A stretch of DNA of 64,000 nt, taken from positions 418,477 through 482,476 of the forward strand of contig NZ_KQ130455.1 of NCBI RefSeq assembly GCF_001046635.1. The letters are read 5' to 3'. The notes below the pieces were generated by a model, which was not told where the DNA came from, ran no database searches, and saw only the letters and a list, made by a program, of their open reading frames with translations. The translations under genes were made by a program, and so were the position numbers. This stretch comes from Novosphingobium barchaimii LL02 (lineage in GTDB: Bacteria; Pseudomonadota; Alphaproteobacteria; Sphingomonadales; Sphingomonadaceae). Positions 10,628 to 19,210 of the stretch are shown here, piece after piece (within the stretch, counting starts at the first letter, position 1; the number at the start of each line of letters is the position of its first letter).

Positions 10628-11389
10628 ATGAAAAAGACCCCTCTGCTGTCCGCTGCTATCGCCGCCCTGATCGCCGCTCCCTGCGCGGCCGTCGCGGCGT
10701 CACCCGCCGCTCCGATCCGCAACATCGTGCTCGTCCACGGCGCCTTCGCCGACGGATCGGGCTGGAAGCCGGTCGCCGACATTCTCACCCATGACGGCTA
10801 CACCGTCAGCGTCGTCCAGGAGCCGCTCACCTCGCTGGAAGACGACGTTACCGCGACCAACCGTATCCTCGACCGCCAGGACGGACCGGCGGTGCTGGTC
10901 GGCCACAGCTATGGCGGCGCGATCATCACCGAAGCTGGAAACAACAGCCGTGTCGCTGCCCTCGTATACGTCGCCGGCTTCGTGCCGGACGAAGGCGAAA
11001 CGGTGATCGCGCAGATCAAGTCCAACCCGCCTGCAGCTGACAGCATCGCGCCCACTGCCGATGGTTATCTCCTGGTCGATCAGGCCAAGTTCCCCGCCGA
11101 CTTTGCAGCAGACCTGCCGCTGTCCGACGCGAAGTTCATGGCGCTCTCGCAGGTGCCCTGGAACAGCAAGATCGTCTCCACCCCGATCGCCGCGCCGGCC
11201 TGGAAGACCAAGCCCGTCTACGCAATCGTCGCGAAGCAAGACCGCATGATCAACCCCGATCTCGAGCGCTCCATGTACGCCCGGGCCAAGGCAAAGGTGA
11301 CCGAGATCGAGGGCAGCCATGCCGTCTTCATCTCGCAGCCGCGTGCCGTCGCCAGGGTCATCGAACAGGCAGCGCGCGCCGGCGGCTGA
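10628..11389 (+). CDS. Exported alpha/beta hydrolase
   Basis: A 253-residue alpha/beta hydrolase with an N-terminal signal peptide (MKKTPLLSAAIAAL, cleavage near AVAAS), so it acts in the periplasm. The oxyanion region is VLVHGAFADGSGW and the nucleophile is Ser94 in GHSYGG. The catalytic His is in IEGSHAVFIS, with an Asp in AKQDRMINPD as the likely acid. This wording is typical of the small esterase/lactonase-like hydrolases that are common in proteobacteria. The substrate is unknown. It is the only exported member of its operon, which hints that the operon also treats compounds arriving from outside. Confidence 0.9.
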   Translation: MKKTPLLSAAIAALIAAPCAAVAASPAAPIRNIVLVHGAFADGSGWKPVADILTHDGYTVSVVQEPLTSLEDDVTATNRILDRQDGPAVLVGHSYGGAIITEAGNNSRVAALVYVAGFVPDEGETVIAQIKSNPPAADSIAPTADGYLLVDQAKFPADFAADLPLSDAKFMALSQVPWNSKIVSTPIAAPAWKTKPVYAIVAKQDRMINPDLERSMYARAKAKVTEIEGSHAVFISQPRAVARVIEQAARAGG

Positions 11390-11432
11390 GCCGGCCCGCA
11401 AACCACAGACAAGCTGATCAAAGGATATCGAA

Positions 11433-12173
11433 ATGAACCAGGAAATCGAAGGCAAGGTCGTCCTCATCACCGGCGGCAGCACCGGCATCGGCGCCGAGAC
11501 GGCACGCCTGCTCGCCGCTCGCGGCGCCAAGGTCGCCATCGCGGCTCGGCGCAAGGACAAGCTCGACGAGGTTGTCACCGGTATCGCCGACCAGGGCGGC
11601 ACGGCCAGGGCCTATGCACTGGACGTGACCGACAAGCACCAAGTGGAAGCGGTGGTCGCCGCGATCGTTGCGGACTTCGGCCAGCTCGACGTGCTGGTCA
11701 ACAATGCCGGCCTGATGCCGATCCGTCCGATGGCGGAAGTCAACACCGATGAGTGGGACGCGATGATCGACGTCAACCTCAAAGGCACGCTATACGGCAT
11801 CGCAGCGGCGCTTCCCCGCTTTCTCGGCCAGGGCAGCGGGCACATCATCAACCTGAGCTCTGTCGCCGGTATCAAGGTCTTCGCGCCGGGCGGCACCGTC
11901 TATTCGGGTACGAAGTTCGCCGTCAGCGCCATCTCCGAAGGGCTGCGGCAGGAAGTGGGCGACAAGGTGCGCGTCACCTCGATCGAGCCCGGCGCAGTCG
12001 AAAGCGACCTCAAGTTCACCACCTCCGGCACTGCGACCGACAGCGTGATGGACTTCTACAAGCTCGCGATCCCCGCCAGTGCCGTGGCCCGCGCCATCGC
12101 CTTCGCGATCGAACAGCCTGCGGAAGTGGACGTCAATGCCATCGTCATTCGCCCGACCGCGCAGCAGTTCTGA
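11433..12173 (+). CDS. Short-chain dehydrogenase/reductase (SDR)
   Basis: A 246-residue classical SDR. It has the cofactor loop TGGSTGIGAE, the NNAG motif in VLVNNAGLMPI, and the catalytic Ser, Tyr and Lys in NLSSVAG and YSGTKFA. An Arg pair after the first strand (AARRKDKL) favours NADP(H). These enzymes interconvert carbonyls and alcohols. It lies in the operon between the exported hydrolase and the second aldehyde dehydrogenase, with gaps of 43 and 24 bases. Confidence 0.92.
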   Translation: MNQEIEGKVVLITGGSTGIGAETARLLAARGAKVAIAARRKDKLDEVVTGIADQGGTARAYALDVTDKHQVEAVVAAIVADFGQLDVLVNNAGLMPIRPMAEVNTDEWDAMIDVNLKGTLYGIAAALPRFLGQGSGHIINLSSVAGIKVFAPGGTVYSGTKFAVSAISEGLRQEVGDKVRVTSIEPGAVESDLKFTTSGTATDSVMDFYKLAIPASAVARAIAFAIEQPAEVDVNAIVIRPTAQQF

Positions 12174-12197
12174 GCGCTCTTTTTTCAAGGAAATATC

Positions 12198-13616
12198 ATG
12201 CCTTATTCGTCCTCGAACGATCCTGCCGTCGTCTATGCGTCCGGCGGTGTGTCTCGCAATCCCGCGACCGGCGAAACCATTGCTACCTACCCCTACCAGA
12301 CCGTCGACGAGGTGGAGGCGACGATGCAGGCCAGCGCAGAGGCGTTCCGCGTGTGGCGCGACACACCGATGGAGCAGCGCGTCGCTGCTTATCGCCGCCT
12401 TGCCGAAACGTTGCGCGAACGGTCGGACACGCTCGCGGCGCTGATCACTGCGGAGATGGGCAAGACCATCGGCGCGGCTCGCTCCGAGATCGAGAAGAGC
12501 GCTGGAACCCTTGATTGGCTCGCTGAGCATGGCCCTGCCATCCTCGCCGACGAGCCGGTATCGGTCGACGGCGACGATGAGGTCCACGTATCGTACCTGC
12601 CGATCGGAACGATCCTCGGCGTTATGCCCTGGAACCTGCCGATCTGGCAGGTGATCCGGGCATCGGGCCCAATCATGCTGTCAGGCAACGGCTTCCTGCT
12701 GAAGCACGCGCCCAACGTGATGGGGTCGGCCTATGCGCTGCAGCAGGCGTACGAGGCGTCAGGCTTCCCCAAGGGGCTGTTCGGCAATCTCAACACCGAT
12801 AACGAAACCGTCGCGCGGGTCATCGAGGATCCCCGCATCGCCGCCGTCACGCTAACAGGCAGCATGCGGGCCGGCGCCGCCGTGGCCGCAACCGCAGCCA
12901 GGGCGCTCAAGAAGAGCCTGCTTGAGTTGGGGGGAAGCGACGCCTTCATCGTGCTGGCGGATGCGAACCTCGATCTCGCGGTCGCAGCGGGAATTCAGGC
13001 TCGCTTCGGCAACAGCGGCCAGGTCTGCCTCGCCGCCAAGCGCTTCCTTCTGGAGCGACCCATTGCACAAGAGTTCACGCGCAAGTTCGTCGAAGCTGCA
13101 AGCAAGCTCAAGGTCGGCGATCCTCTGGACGCATCGACGGCGCTGGGACCGATGGCGCGGCATGACCTGCGCGATGAACTGCACGAGCAGGTCGAACGCA
13201 CGCTGGCGCAAGGCGCCAAGCTCCTGCTCGGAGGGCAGAAGGTTGAGGGGCCCGGCAACTTCTATGCGCCGACTGTCCTCGCCGATGTTGCGCCCGGCAT
13301 GGCGGCTTTCGAAGAGGAAACCTTCGGCCCGGTCGCCGCGATCACGATGGTCGAAGATGTCGAACACGCAATCGCCCTCACCAACGCCAGCGAATACGGG
13401 CTTGGCGGCAGCCTCTGGACCGCCGACACCGCGCGGGCCCAGCGCATCGCGCGGCGCCTGGAAACGGGCGGCGTCTTCATCAACGGTTTCAGCGCTTCGA
13501 ATCCGCGTATTCCCGTCGGGGGCGTCAAGAAGAGCGGCTACGGCCGTGAGCTTTCGCACTTCGGTCTGCGTGAATTCACCAACCCGCAGGCGGTCTGGAC
13601 AAAGTTCGTCGCCTGA
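12198..13616 (+). CDS. NAD(P)-dependent aldehyde dehydrogenase (succinate-semialdehyde dehydrogenase-like)
   Basis: A 472-residue aldehyde dehydrogenase. It has GVMPWNLPIWQ, TLTGSMRAG in place of the usual TGS loop, the general base Glu near residue 243 in LLELGGSD, and the catalytic Cys near residue 277 in SGQVCLAAKR. It ends with PVGGVKKSGYGRELS. This pattern resembles the succinate-semialdehyde/short-chain branch and differs clearly from the other dehydrogenase in the operon. Two enzymes of different branches suggest that the operon deals with a range of aldehydes, or with two steps of one pathway. Confidence 0.93.
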   Translation: MPYSSSNDPAVVYASGGVSRNPATGETIATYPYQTVDEVEATMQASAEAFRVWRDTPMEQRVAAYRRLAETLRERSDTLAALITAEMGKTIGAARSEIEKSAGTLDWLAEHGPAILADEPVSVDGDDEVHVSYLPIGTILGVMPWNLPIWQVIRASGPIMLSGNGFLLKHAPNVMGSAYALQQAYEASGFPKGLFGNLNTDNETVARVIEDPRIAAVTLTGSMRAGAAVAATAARALKKSLLELGGSDAFIVLADANLDLAVAAGIQARFGNSGQVCLAAKRFLLERPIAQEFTRKFVEAASKLKVGDPLDASTALGPMARHDLRDELHEQVERTLAQGAKLLLGGQKVEGPGNFYAPTVLADVAPGMAAFEEETFGPVAAITMVEDVEHAIALTNASEYGLGGSLWTADTARAQRIARRLETGGVFINGFSASNPRIPVGGVKKSGYGRELSHFGLREFTNPQAVWTKFVA

Positions 13617-13657
13617 ACCTGCTGCGACCGGCCTTTGCAAACAAGAGGATACATACG

Positions 13658-14080
13658 ATGAGCACTGAAACCCCCACATTCCCAGCAGGCATACAAGTCG
13701 TCAATCAGCTCTATGCAGCGTTCGTGCGCGAGGATCCCGCAGCGATCATGGCTCTGCTGAACGATGATCTGGACTGGCGAGAATCCGAAAACTTCATGCT
13801 GTCCGATCGCAATCCCTACCGTACACCTGCGGCAGTCGCAGACGGCGTGTTTCGCCGCCTTGCTACCGACGTGCAAGGCTATGAGGCCCTGCCGTCCGAA
13901 ATCTTCGATGCCGGAAGTGTGGTCATCGCGCTTGGCCGTTCAAAGGGTACGATAGTCGCCACTGGCAAGACTTTCGATGCGCAATATGCTCATGTCTGGC
14001 GCGTGACCAAGGGCAAGATTACGGGATTTCAGCAGATCATCGACACGTTGGAAGTGTGGCGCGCGCAGCGAGATGAGTGA
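13658..14080 (+). CDS. SnoaL/ketosteroid isomerase-like (NTF2 fold) protein
   Basis: A 140-residue protein with the NTF2-like layout: QLYAAFVREDPAAIMALLNDDLDWRE at the start, then GVFRRLATDV and HVWRVTKGKITGFQQIIDT at the end. Members are small cone-shaped isomerases, cyclases, or binding proteins without enzyme activity. It is the last gene of the TetR-controlled operon, 41 bases after the second aldehyde dehydrogenase. Its specific function cannot be read from sequence. Confidence 0.8.
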   Translation: MSTETPTFPAGIQVVNQLYAAFVREDPAAIMALLNDDLDWRESENFMLSDRNPYRTPAAVADGVFRRLATDVQGYEALPSEIFDAGSVVIALGRSKGTIVATGKTFDAQYAHVWRVTKGKITGFQQIIDTLEVWRAQRDE

Positions 14081-14189
14081 CCCTTACCGTCGCTCGCGCC
14101 GTTAGCGTACGTGCGAATCGGCTATCCCGCTCTAGCTCGAAAAAGGCGGCGGCATCCGCCATGGCAGGCCTTAGCGCAGCGGGTACAGA

Positions 14190-14203
14190 ATTGCCTCGGC
14201 AAT
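14190..14203. promoter_or_regulatory. Inverted repeat ATTGCC-TC-GGCAAT upstream of gntR
   Basis: The arms ATTGCC and GGCAAT equal those of the larger palindrome at 15064-15081, with a shorter spacer. It lies about 155 bases before the GntR start and could be an autoregulatory site; coincidence is possible. Confidence 0.3.
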
Positions 14204-14358
14204 GCACGGATGCCGCGCCGATCGGTGCGGCGGGCTTGAACGAAGAACGCTGGGCAGACCTAGCCAGAGTTCGAGTGCCATTTTTTGAAGCAAGCGCCAA
14301 TTCCGCTTGCAACCATCATTCGTTTCGGTATTCTGAATTCAGTAACAGGGCTAAATCG

Positions 14359-15048
14359 ATGGTCGAAACTTCTACATTACCAGGTTTATTGCTCGAATCC
14401 GTTGATTCCGATGTATATCTTGCGGTTTTGCGGCGCATTCAGAGTGGTGAAATGGCAATGGATGATCGGATCGTCGACTCCCAGCTTGCTGTTGAATTCA
14501 GTCTATCGCGAATGCCGGTCCGGCAGGCTTTGCTGCGGCTGGTACACGAAGGTTACCTCGTCGGGACTACCCGAGGTTTCGTCCTCCCTCGGCTTAGTCC
14601 GCAGGACATTGAGGAGATCTTTGAAGTCAGGCTGCTGATCGAACCGCGCGCCGCCGCGTCGGCCTGCCAGGTCCTGGTTGAAAACGACATTACTGCGCTG
14701 CGAACTGCGTTCAGCGATGCGCAGCAGGCCGTCTTGTCAAAGAATGCAGACGCCATGATGGGTGCGAACGAGCGATTTCGGCAAGTTTGGCTGCAGGCGG
14801 TGCCGAATCGGCGCTTGGCCGCGTCAATCCGCAGGCACGTCGATCACGTCCAGATCGTGCGTCGGGCCACTGTGGTGGATGGTCCTACTCAGCAGTTGAT
14901 CCTTACGCTTCTGGCCGCATTGCTCATCGGCTTTGAAAAGCGGGATGCGCTGCAGGTGTTTGATGCGACGGTTCAGTTCGTGGCTCGCGCGCGCGAGTGT
15001 TTTTTTGCAGCCCCGGCCGTGCTTGAGCGGGGGCAGGACGCCGCCTGA
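14359..15048 (+). CDS. GntR family transcriptional regulator (FadR/FCD subgroup)
   Basis: A 229-residue regulator. The winged-helix part (about residues 15-80) includes LAVEFSLSRMPVRQALLRLVHEGYL, the standard GntR recognition helix. The rest is an all-helical FCD domain beginning IEEIFEVRLLIEPRAA. FCD regulators usually respond to organic acids or acyl compounds. The gene precedes the TonB receptor to M20 cluster in the same direction and is the obvious candidate regulator for it. A perfect 18-bp palindrome lies just after its stop and ahead of the receptor gene. The ATG at 14359 begins the conserved domain; the frame is open upstream without family sequence. Confidence 0.9.
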   Translation: MVETSTLPGLLLESVDSDVYLAVLRRIQSGEMAMDDRIVDSQLAVEFSLSRMPVRQALLRLVHEGYLVGTTRGFVLPRLSPQDIEEIFEVRLLIEPRAAASACQVLVENDITALRTAFSDAQQAVLSKNADAMMGANERFRQVWLQAVPNRRLAASIRRHVDHVQIVRRATVVDGPTQQLILTLLAALLIGFEKRDALQVFDATVQFVARARECFFAAPAVLERGQDAA

Positions 15049-15063
15049 TACTTTGTCGTGACG

Positions 15064-15081
15064 ATTGCCCTGCAGGGCAAT
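15064..15081. promoter_or_regulatory. 18-bp perfect palindrome, candidate GntR operator
   Basis: ATTGCCCTGCAGGGCAAT is its own reverse complement. It sits in the 175-base gap between gntR and the TonB receptor gene, about 140 bases before the receptor start. It has no T-tract, which argues against a terminator and for a protein-binding site. Confidence 0.5.
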
Positions 15082-15223
15082 GGATACGCTTGCCTATTTA
15101 AGGAGTTGCTACAGGCCTAAAATGAATTCTGCATGCAGCCCTTCCGCATGCCGTTGCATATCCTTCCCTCCAGAGGCGGGTGCGACGTTCTCGGGCAAAA
15201 GATCCAAAACACAGGGAATAGAT

Positions 15224-17422
15224 ATGAGGAATTCCGTTTTCTATTTGGTTGCCGTGTCCGCATTCGCTGTTGCGGCGGCGAGCGGTACGCCCGCGATTGC
15301 CCAGGACACAGCGGCCGACGAAGCCGTGGATACGTCGAACGACATCGTCGTCACCGCTCAACGCAAGCCCGAACTGCTGTCGAAGGCCGCGCTTTCGATC
15401 TCGGCCGTCACGGGCAATGACCTGAAGGCCGCAGGCGTGGTCGATGCAACGTCGCTGACGATCGCAGTACCTACCGTGAAGATCGACCAGGCGAACGGCC
15501 TACAGATCACCATTCGCGGCGTGTCGAGCGCGGATGGCACTGAAAAAGGCGATCCTTCCGCGGCTTTCATGCTCAACGGCGTATATCTTGCGCGCCAGCA
15601 GTCGCTGTCCGGCGCCTTTTTCGACCTTGATCGTATCGAGGTTTTACGCGGTCCGCAGGGGACGCTGTATGGCCGCAATGCCACGGCGGGCGTTGTCAAC
15701 GTCCTGACCAAGCGTCCCACCGACAAGTTCGAGGGTGCGATCAACGGCGAGATCGGGAACTACGGCACCTACCGCACCGATGCGATGCTGAACATCCCGG
15801 TTTCGGACAATTTCTCGCTTCGCGCCGCAGGTGCCTACAACAAGCATGACAGCTTTCTGGTCGCCGCACCGGGCGTCACCAGCCGGCTGGGGCAGGACCA
15901 GGACGAATACGCTGCGCGCCTCAGCGCCGAGCTGAAATTCGGCGGCGAAGGACAGGGCAATTTGCTGCTCGTCGGTGACTACGCACACCAGGGCGGTGCC
16001 GGCCCACAGGGTGTGCGGCTCGCGAACTTCTATTCCGGTTTCGCTACTACCAGACCGCTTTACCTAGCGCCGTCTTCGGCCGAGGCGCGCACGGTCGATT
16101 ACGCCATCGTCAGCGATCCCTACCAGGACAACAAGATTTACGGCGTCACCGGCGAACTCAACTGGGACTTCGGGCCGGTCAACTTGACGTACCTGGGTTC
16201 GTACCGGGTCTTCGATCGCGACAGCCGCAGCACTTACATCAGCGCCAATTCGGGCCGCTTCGCGGAGCAGTACGTTTCGGGCAAGTCTGCGGCGAATTCG
16301 CAGGAACTGCGTCTGGCGACGTCAGGCGACGGTCCGCTCGAAGCGGTCGCGGGCCTCTATTACTTCCGTGAACACGCGACGCATATGAACACGGTCCTGC
16401 ACGACTACGTAGGCTACGCGCTTTACGCATTTCTGCAAAACCCGGTGAACAGCGAATCAAAGGCCGTGTTCGGCCAGGCGACCTACCATCTGACCGATAC
16501 CCTGCGCGTCACCGGAGGTGTGCGTTACTCGAAGGATTTGAAGTCTCGCGATGGCGTGACGATCTTCAACCGTACTTCGCAGGTTCTCGATCCGAACACC
16601 TACACGGTAGCGTCCGTCAACGATGCCAAGCGCAGCTTCTCCAAGGTCACCTGGAAAGCGGGGGTCGAATACGATGTATCGAAGTCCATCCTGTTCTACG
16701 CCAATGCGGCGACAGGCTACAAGGCGGGTGGCTTCAATGACGGCTGTAGGTCCGGTTCGGATGCTTGCACGTCGCCGGTTGCGGACGACGCGCTGTATTA
16801 CAAGCCGGAAGAGCTGAATTCTTACGAGGCGGGCATCAAGGGGCGTTTCCTGGGTAACGCAGTGACGTTCTCCGCCGCCGGCTTCTATTACGACTACACC
16901 AACATGCAGCTAAGCTCGCCCGGCCCTCTGGGCCAGACGACGCTCAATGCGGGCAAGGCGAAGATCAAGGGCGTGGAAACGTCCGCCACGATAACGCCTT
17001 CTTCGCGCAATCGCTTCGATATCTCGTTCAATTATCTCGATGCCTATTACACTGAATACCGCCCCACCGCAGCGCTGGATTTTGCCGGAAAGTCGCTCGA
17101 CAATGCGCCGAAGTGGGTCGTCGGCGCCGGATATACCTACACCGCGCCACTGGGTAACGGCGGTGATCTGTCCGCCCATGTCGATACGCGGTTGAGCGAT
17201 GACTACGTGCTCACCAATTTTGCCAACGGGACGCAGTTTCGCAACCCCAGCACCACTAAGACAAATGCGACACTGACCTATAACGCACCGGAAAATCGCT
17301 GGTTCGTGCAGGCATTCGTCAAGAATGCGGAGAACACGATTACGTTCTCTGGCTATGGAAGCGGTCGCGTCTACGTTTCCGAACCGCGCCTTTACGGTGC
17401 GCGTGCAGGCGTCCGCTTCTGA
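15224..17422 (+). CDS. TonB-dependent outer-membrane receptor
   Basis: A 732-residue receptor that imports a bulky or scarce substrate through the outer membrane using TonB energy. It has a signal peptide (cleavage near AIAQD), a TonB-box-like NDIVVTAQRK, and a plug domain with ITIRGVSS and the IEVLRGPQGTLYGRNATAG motif. The beta-barrel follows and ends in an aromatic residue (ARAGVRF). It starts at an ATG with AGGGAA upstream. It heads the glycosidase, CoA-ligase and thiolase cluster, and so probably brings in the glycoside or conjugate handled by those genes. Confidence 0.95.
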   Translation: MRNSVFYLVAVSAFAVAAASGTPAIAQDTAADEAVDTSNDIVVTAQRKPELLSKAALSISAVTGNDLKAAGVVDATSLTIAVPTVKIDQANGLQITIRGVSSADGTEKGDPSAAFMLNGVYLARQQSLSGAFFDLDRIEVLRGPQGTLYGRNATAGVVNVLTKRPTDKFEGAINGEIGNYGTYRTDAMLNIPVSDNFSLRAAGAYNKHDSFLVAAPGVTSRLGQDQDEYAARLSAELKFGGEGQGNLLLVGDYAHQGGAGPQGVRLANFYSGFATTRPLYLAPSSAEARTVDYAIVSDPYQDNKIYGVTGELNWDFGPVNLTYLGSYRVFDRDSRSTYISANSGRFAEQYVSGKSAANSQELRLATSGDGPLEAVAGLYYFREHATHMNTVLHDYVGYALYAFLQNPVNSESKAVFGQATYHLTDTLRVTGGVRYSKDLKSRDGVTIFNRTSQVLDPNTYTVASVNDAKRSFSKVTWKAGVEYDVSKSILFYANAATGYKAGGFNDGCRSGSDACTSPVADDALYYKPEELNSYEAGIKGRFLGNAVTFSAAGFYYDYTNMQLSSPGPLGQTTLNAGKAKIKGVETSATITPSSRNRFDISFNYLDAYYTEYRPTAALDFAGKSLDNAPKWVVGAGYTYTAPLGNGGDLSAHVDTRLSDDYVLTNFANGTQFRNPSTTKTNATLTYNAPENRWFVQAFVKNAENTITFSGYGSGRVYVSEPRLYGARAGVRF

Positions 17423-17427
17423 TCTTC

Positions 17428-17456
17428 GTCGCGGCCTCCTTTTCGGGGGCCGCGAC
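17428..17456 (+). terminator. Hairpin after the TonB receptor gene
   Basis: GTCGCGGCC and GGCCGCGAC form a perfect 9-bp stem six bases after the receptor stop codon, with an 11-base loop. The T-run is poor, so it may only partly reduce transcription into the next gene. Confidence 0.5.
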
Positions 17457-17499
17457 TTCCCCGCAGCGGGATCATGAAATTGGAAGGTTTTTAAAAAAC

Positions 17500-19119
17500 G
17501 TGCTGTCATCACCTGAGTTCTCGTCCGCAGCGACGATCTACGGCGCCTTCTGCCGGGCCGTCGAAGCATGGCGTGATCACGAGTTTCTTCACGCTCCCGC
17601 CGAGGCGCTGGGCGGCGCGGCCGCAATCACGCTGACTTACGGCGAGGCAGACCGCAGGGTTCAGCAGCGCACGGCGGTCTATGCATCGGCAGGCTTCGGA
17701 CCCGGACACCGGGTGGGGCTGATGCTGGCGAACCATCCCGAATTCTTCATTCATTTCCTGGCGCTCAACGCGATCGGCGCCAGCATCGTGCCGCTCAACG
17801 AAGCCATGCGCGACGTCGAACTGTGCGAGCTCGTCGCCCAGGCCGACATGGATCTTATCGTGACCTGGCAGGCCCAGCGCAGCCGCCTTGCCGCCATTGC
17901 CGCCGACGCGATGCCTATCGGTGATGCGCTTGCTGACGCCATGCCACGGGCGCAGCGCCCCTCAACCGGCTTCGCGCCCGATGAGACGAGCGAGGCGGCG
18001 ATGCTGTTTACCTCCGGCACCACCGGCAAGCCTAAGGGCTGCATCCTGTCGAACGCTTATTTCACTGGCATTGGCGCACTGTACATCGGCTTGGGCGGGC
18101 ATTGTGCCTTCGTGCCGGGGCAGGACCGCATCCTTACTCCGCTACCGGTCACCCATATGAATGCGCTTGCGTGTTCGTTCATGGCGGCGATGCTGTCGGG
18201 GGGCTGCCTCGTCCAACTGGACCGCTTTCACGCCTCGAGTTGGTGGCATACCGTGCGCGAGACCGGTGCCACGATCGTGCACTACCTTGGCGTCATGCCG
18301 GCGATCCTCCTGCAGCGCGATGACGCGAAGGACGCCTGGGAGGGTCATGCGATCCGCTTCGCCTTCGGCGCCGGCGTCGATCCACGCCACCACGCGGTAT
18401 TCGAAGAGCGTTTCGGCTTCCCGCTTATTGAGGCTTGGGCGATGAGCGAAACCGGTGCGGGGGCCTGGATCACCGCGAACCACGAGCCGCGTCACGTTGG
18501 CACACGCTGCTTCGGGCGTCCGCAGGAAGATCTCGAATACCGGCTGATCGATGAAAATGGGCGCGACGTCGCGGTTGGCACAGCGGGAGAACTGCTGGTT
18601 CGTGCGAGCGGCAGCGACCCGCGACGGTATTTCTTTTCGGGATATTACAAGGACGCCTCCGCCACCGAAGCCGCGTGGCGGGGTGGGTGGTTCCATACCG
18701 GCGACATCGTTCGCCGTGATCACGAAGGCAGCCTGTTCTTCGTGGATCGCAGCAAGAACATCGTACGGCGCAGTGGTGAGAATATCGCGGCGGTCGAGGT
18801 GGAAGGCGTGCTGATGCTTCACGATGCGGTGCGGGCCTGCGCGGTCATGCCGGTAGCAGACGAAATCCGCGGCGAGGAGGTCATGGCGCTGGTCGAGACG
18901 GCTTGTACAGGCGATGCCGAGGAAGCCCGCGACATCGCGGCGTTCTGTCTCGAAAAGCTGCAGTATTTCAAAATTCCGGGCTACATCGCTTTCGTCGATG
19001 CGTTGCCCACCACCGCATCGCAGAAGCTCCAGCGCGGGGCGATCCGCGCGTTGGGGCGCGACCTGCTCGAAGGTGGCCTCGCACACGATTTGCGCGCGCT
19101 GAAGCGCAGCCGGGGCTGA
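17500..19119 (+). CDS. AMP-binding acyl-CoA synthetase/ligase
   Basis: A 539-residue member of the ANL adenylating family that activates a carboxylic acid with ATP and CoA. It has the P-loop-like LFTSGTTGKPKGCIL, the AWAMSETGAG motif, the GGWFHTGDIV core with its Asp, and a C-terminal hinge with KNIVRRSGENIAAVEV. The late Lys in TTASQKLQRG is the expected catalytic lysine. It appears to start with GTG (GGAAGG 12 bases upstream), since the nearby ATG is out of frame and soon stops. In this cluster it would activate the acid released by the glycosidase or the M20 hydrolase. Confidence 0.92.
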   Translation: MLSSPEFSSAATIYGAFCRAVEAWRDHEFLHAPAEALGGAAAITLTYGEADRRVQQRTAVYASAGFGPGHRVGLMLANHPEFFIHFLALNAIGASIVPLNEAMRDVELCELVAQADMDLIVTWQAQRSRLAAIAADAMPIGDALADAMPRAQRPSTGFAPDETSEAAMLFTSGTTGKPKGCILSNAYFTGIGALYIGLGGHCAFVPGQDRILTPLPVTHMNALACSFMAAMLSGGCLVQLDRFHASSWWHTVRETGATIVHYLGVMPAILLQRDDAKDAWEGHAIRFAFGAGVDPRHHAVFEERFGFPLIEAWAMSETGAGAWITANHEPRHVGTRCFGRPQEDLEYRLIDENGRDVAVGTAGELLVRASGSDPRRYFFSGYYKDASATEAAWRGGWFHTGDIVRRDHEGSLFFVDRSKNIVRRSGENIAAVEVEGVLMLHDAVRACAVMPVADEIRGEEVMALVETACTGDAEEARDIAAFCLEKLQYFKIPGYIAFVDALPTTASQKLQRGAIRALGRDLLEGGLAHDLRALKRSRG

Positions 19120-19210
19120 TGACAACGATACAACCGGGAATGCAAAAGATGCCGTTTATGCTCGATGCAGCGGCCTTGTCTTGTACCGGGAAGTTCAAGA
19201 GGAACCGTCC

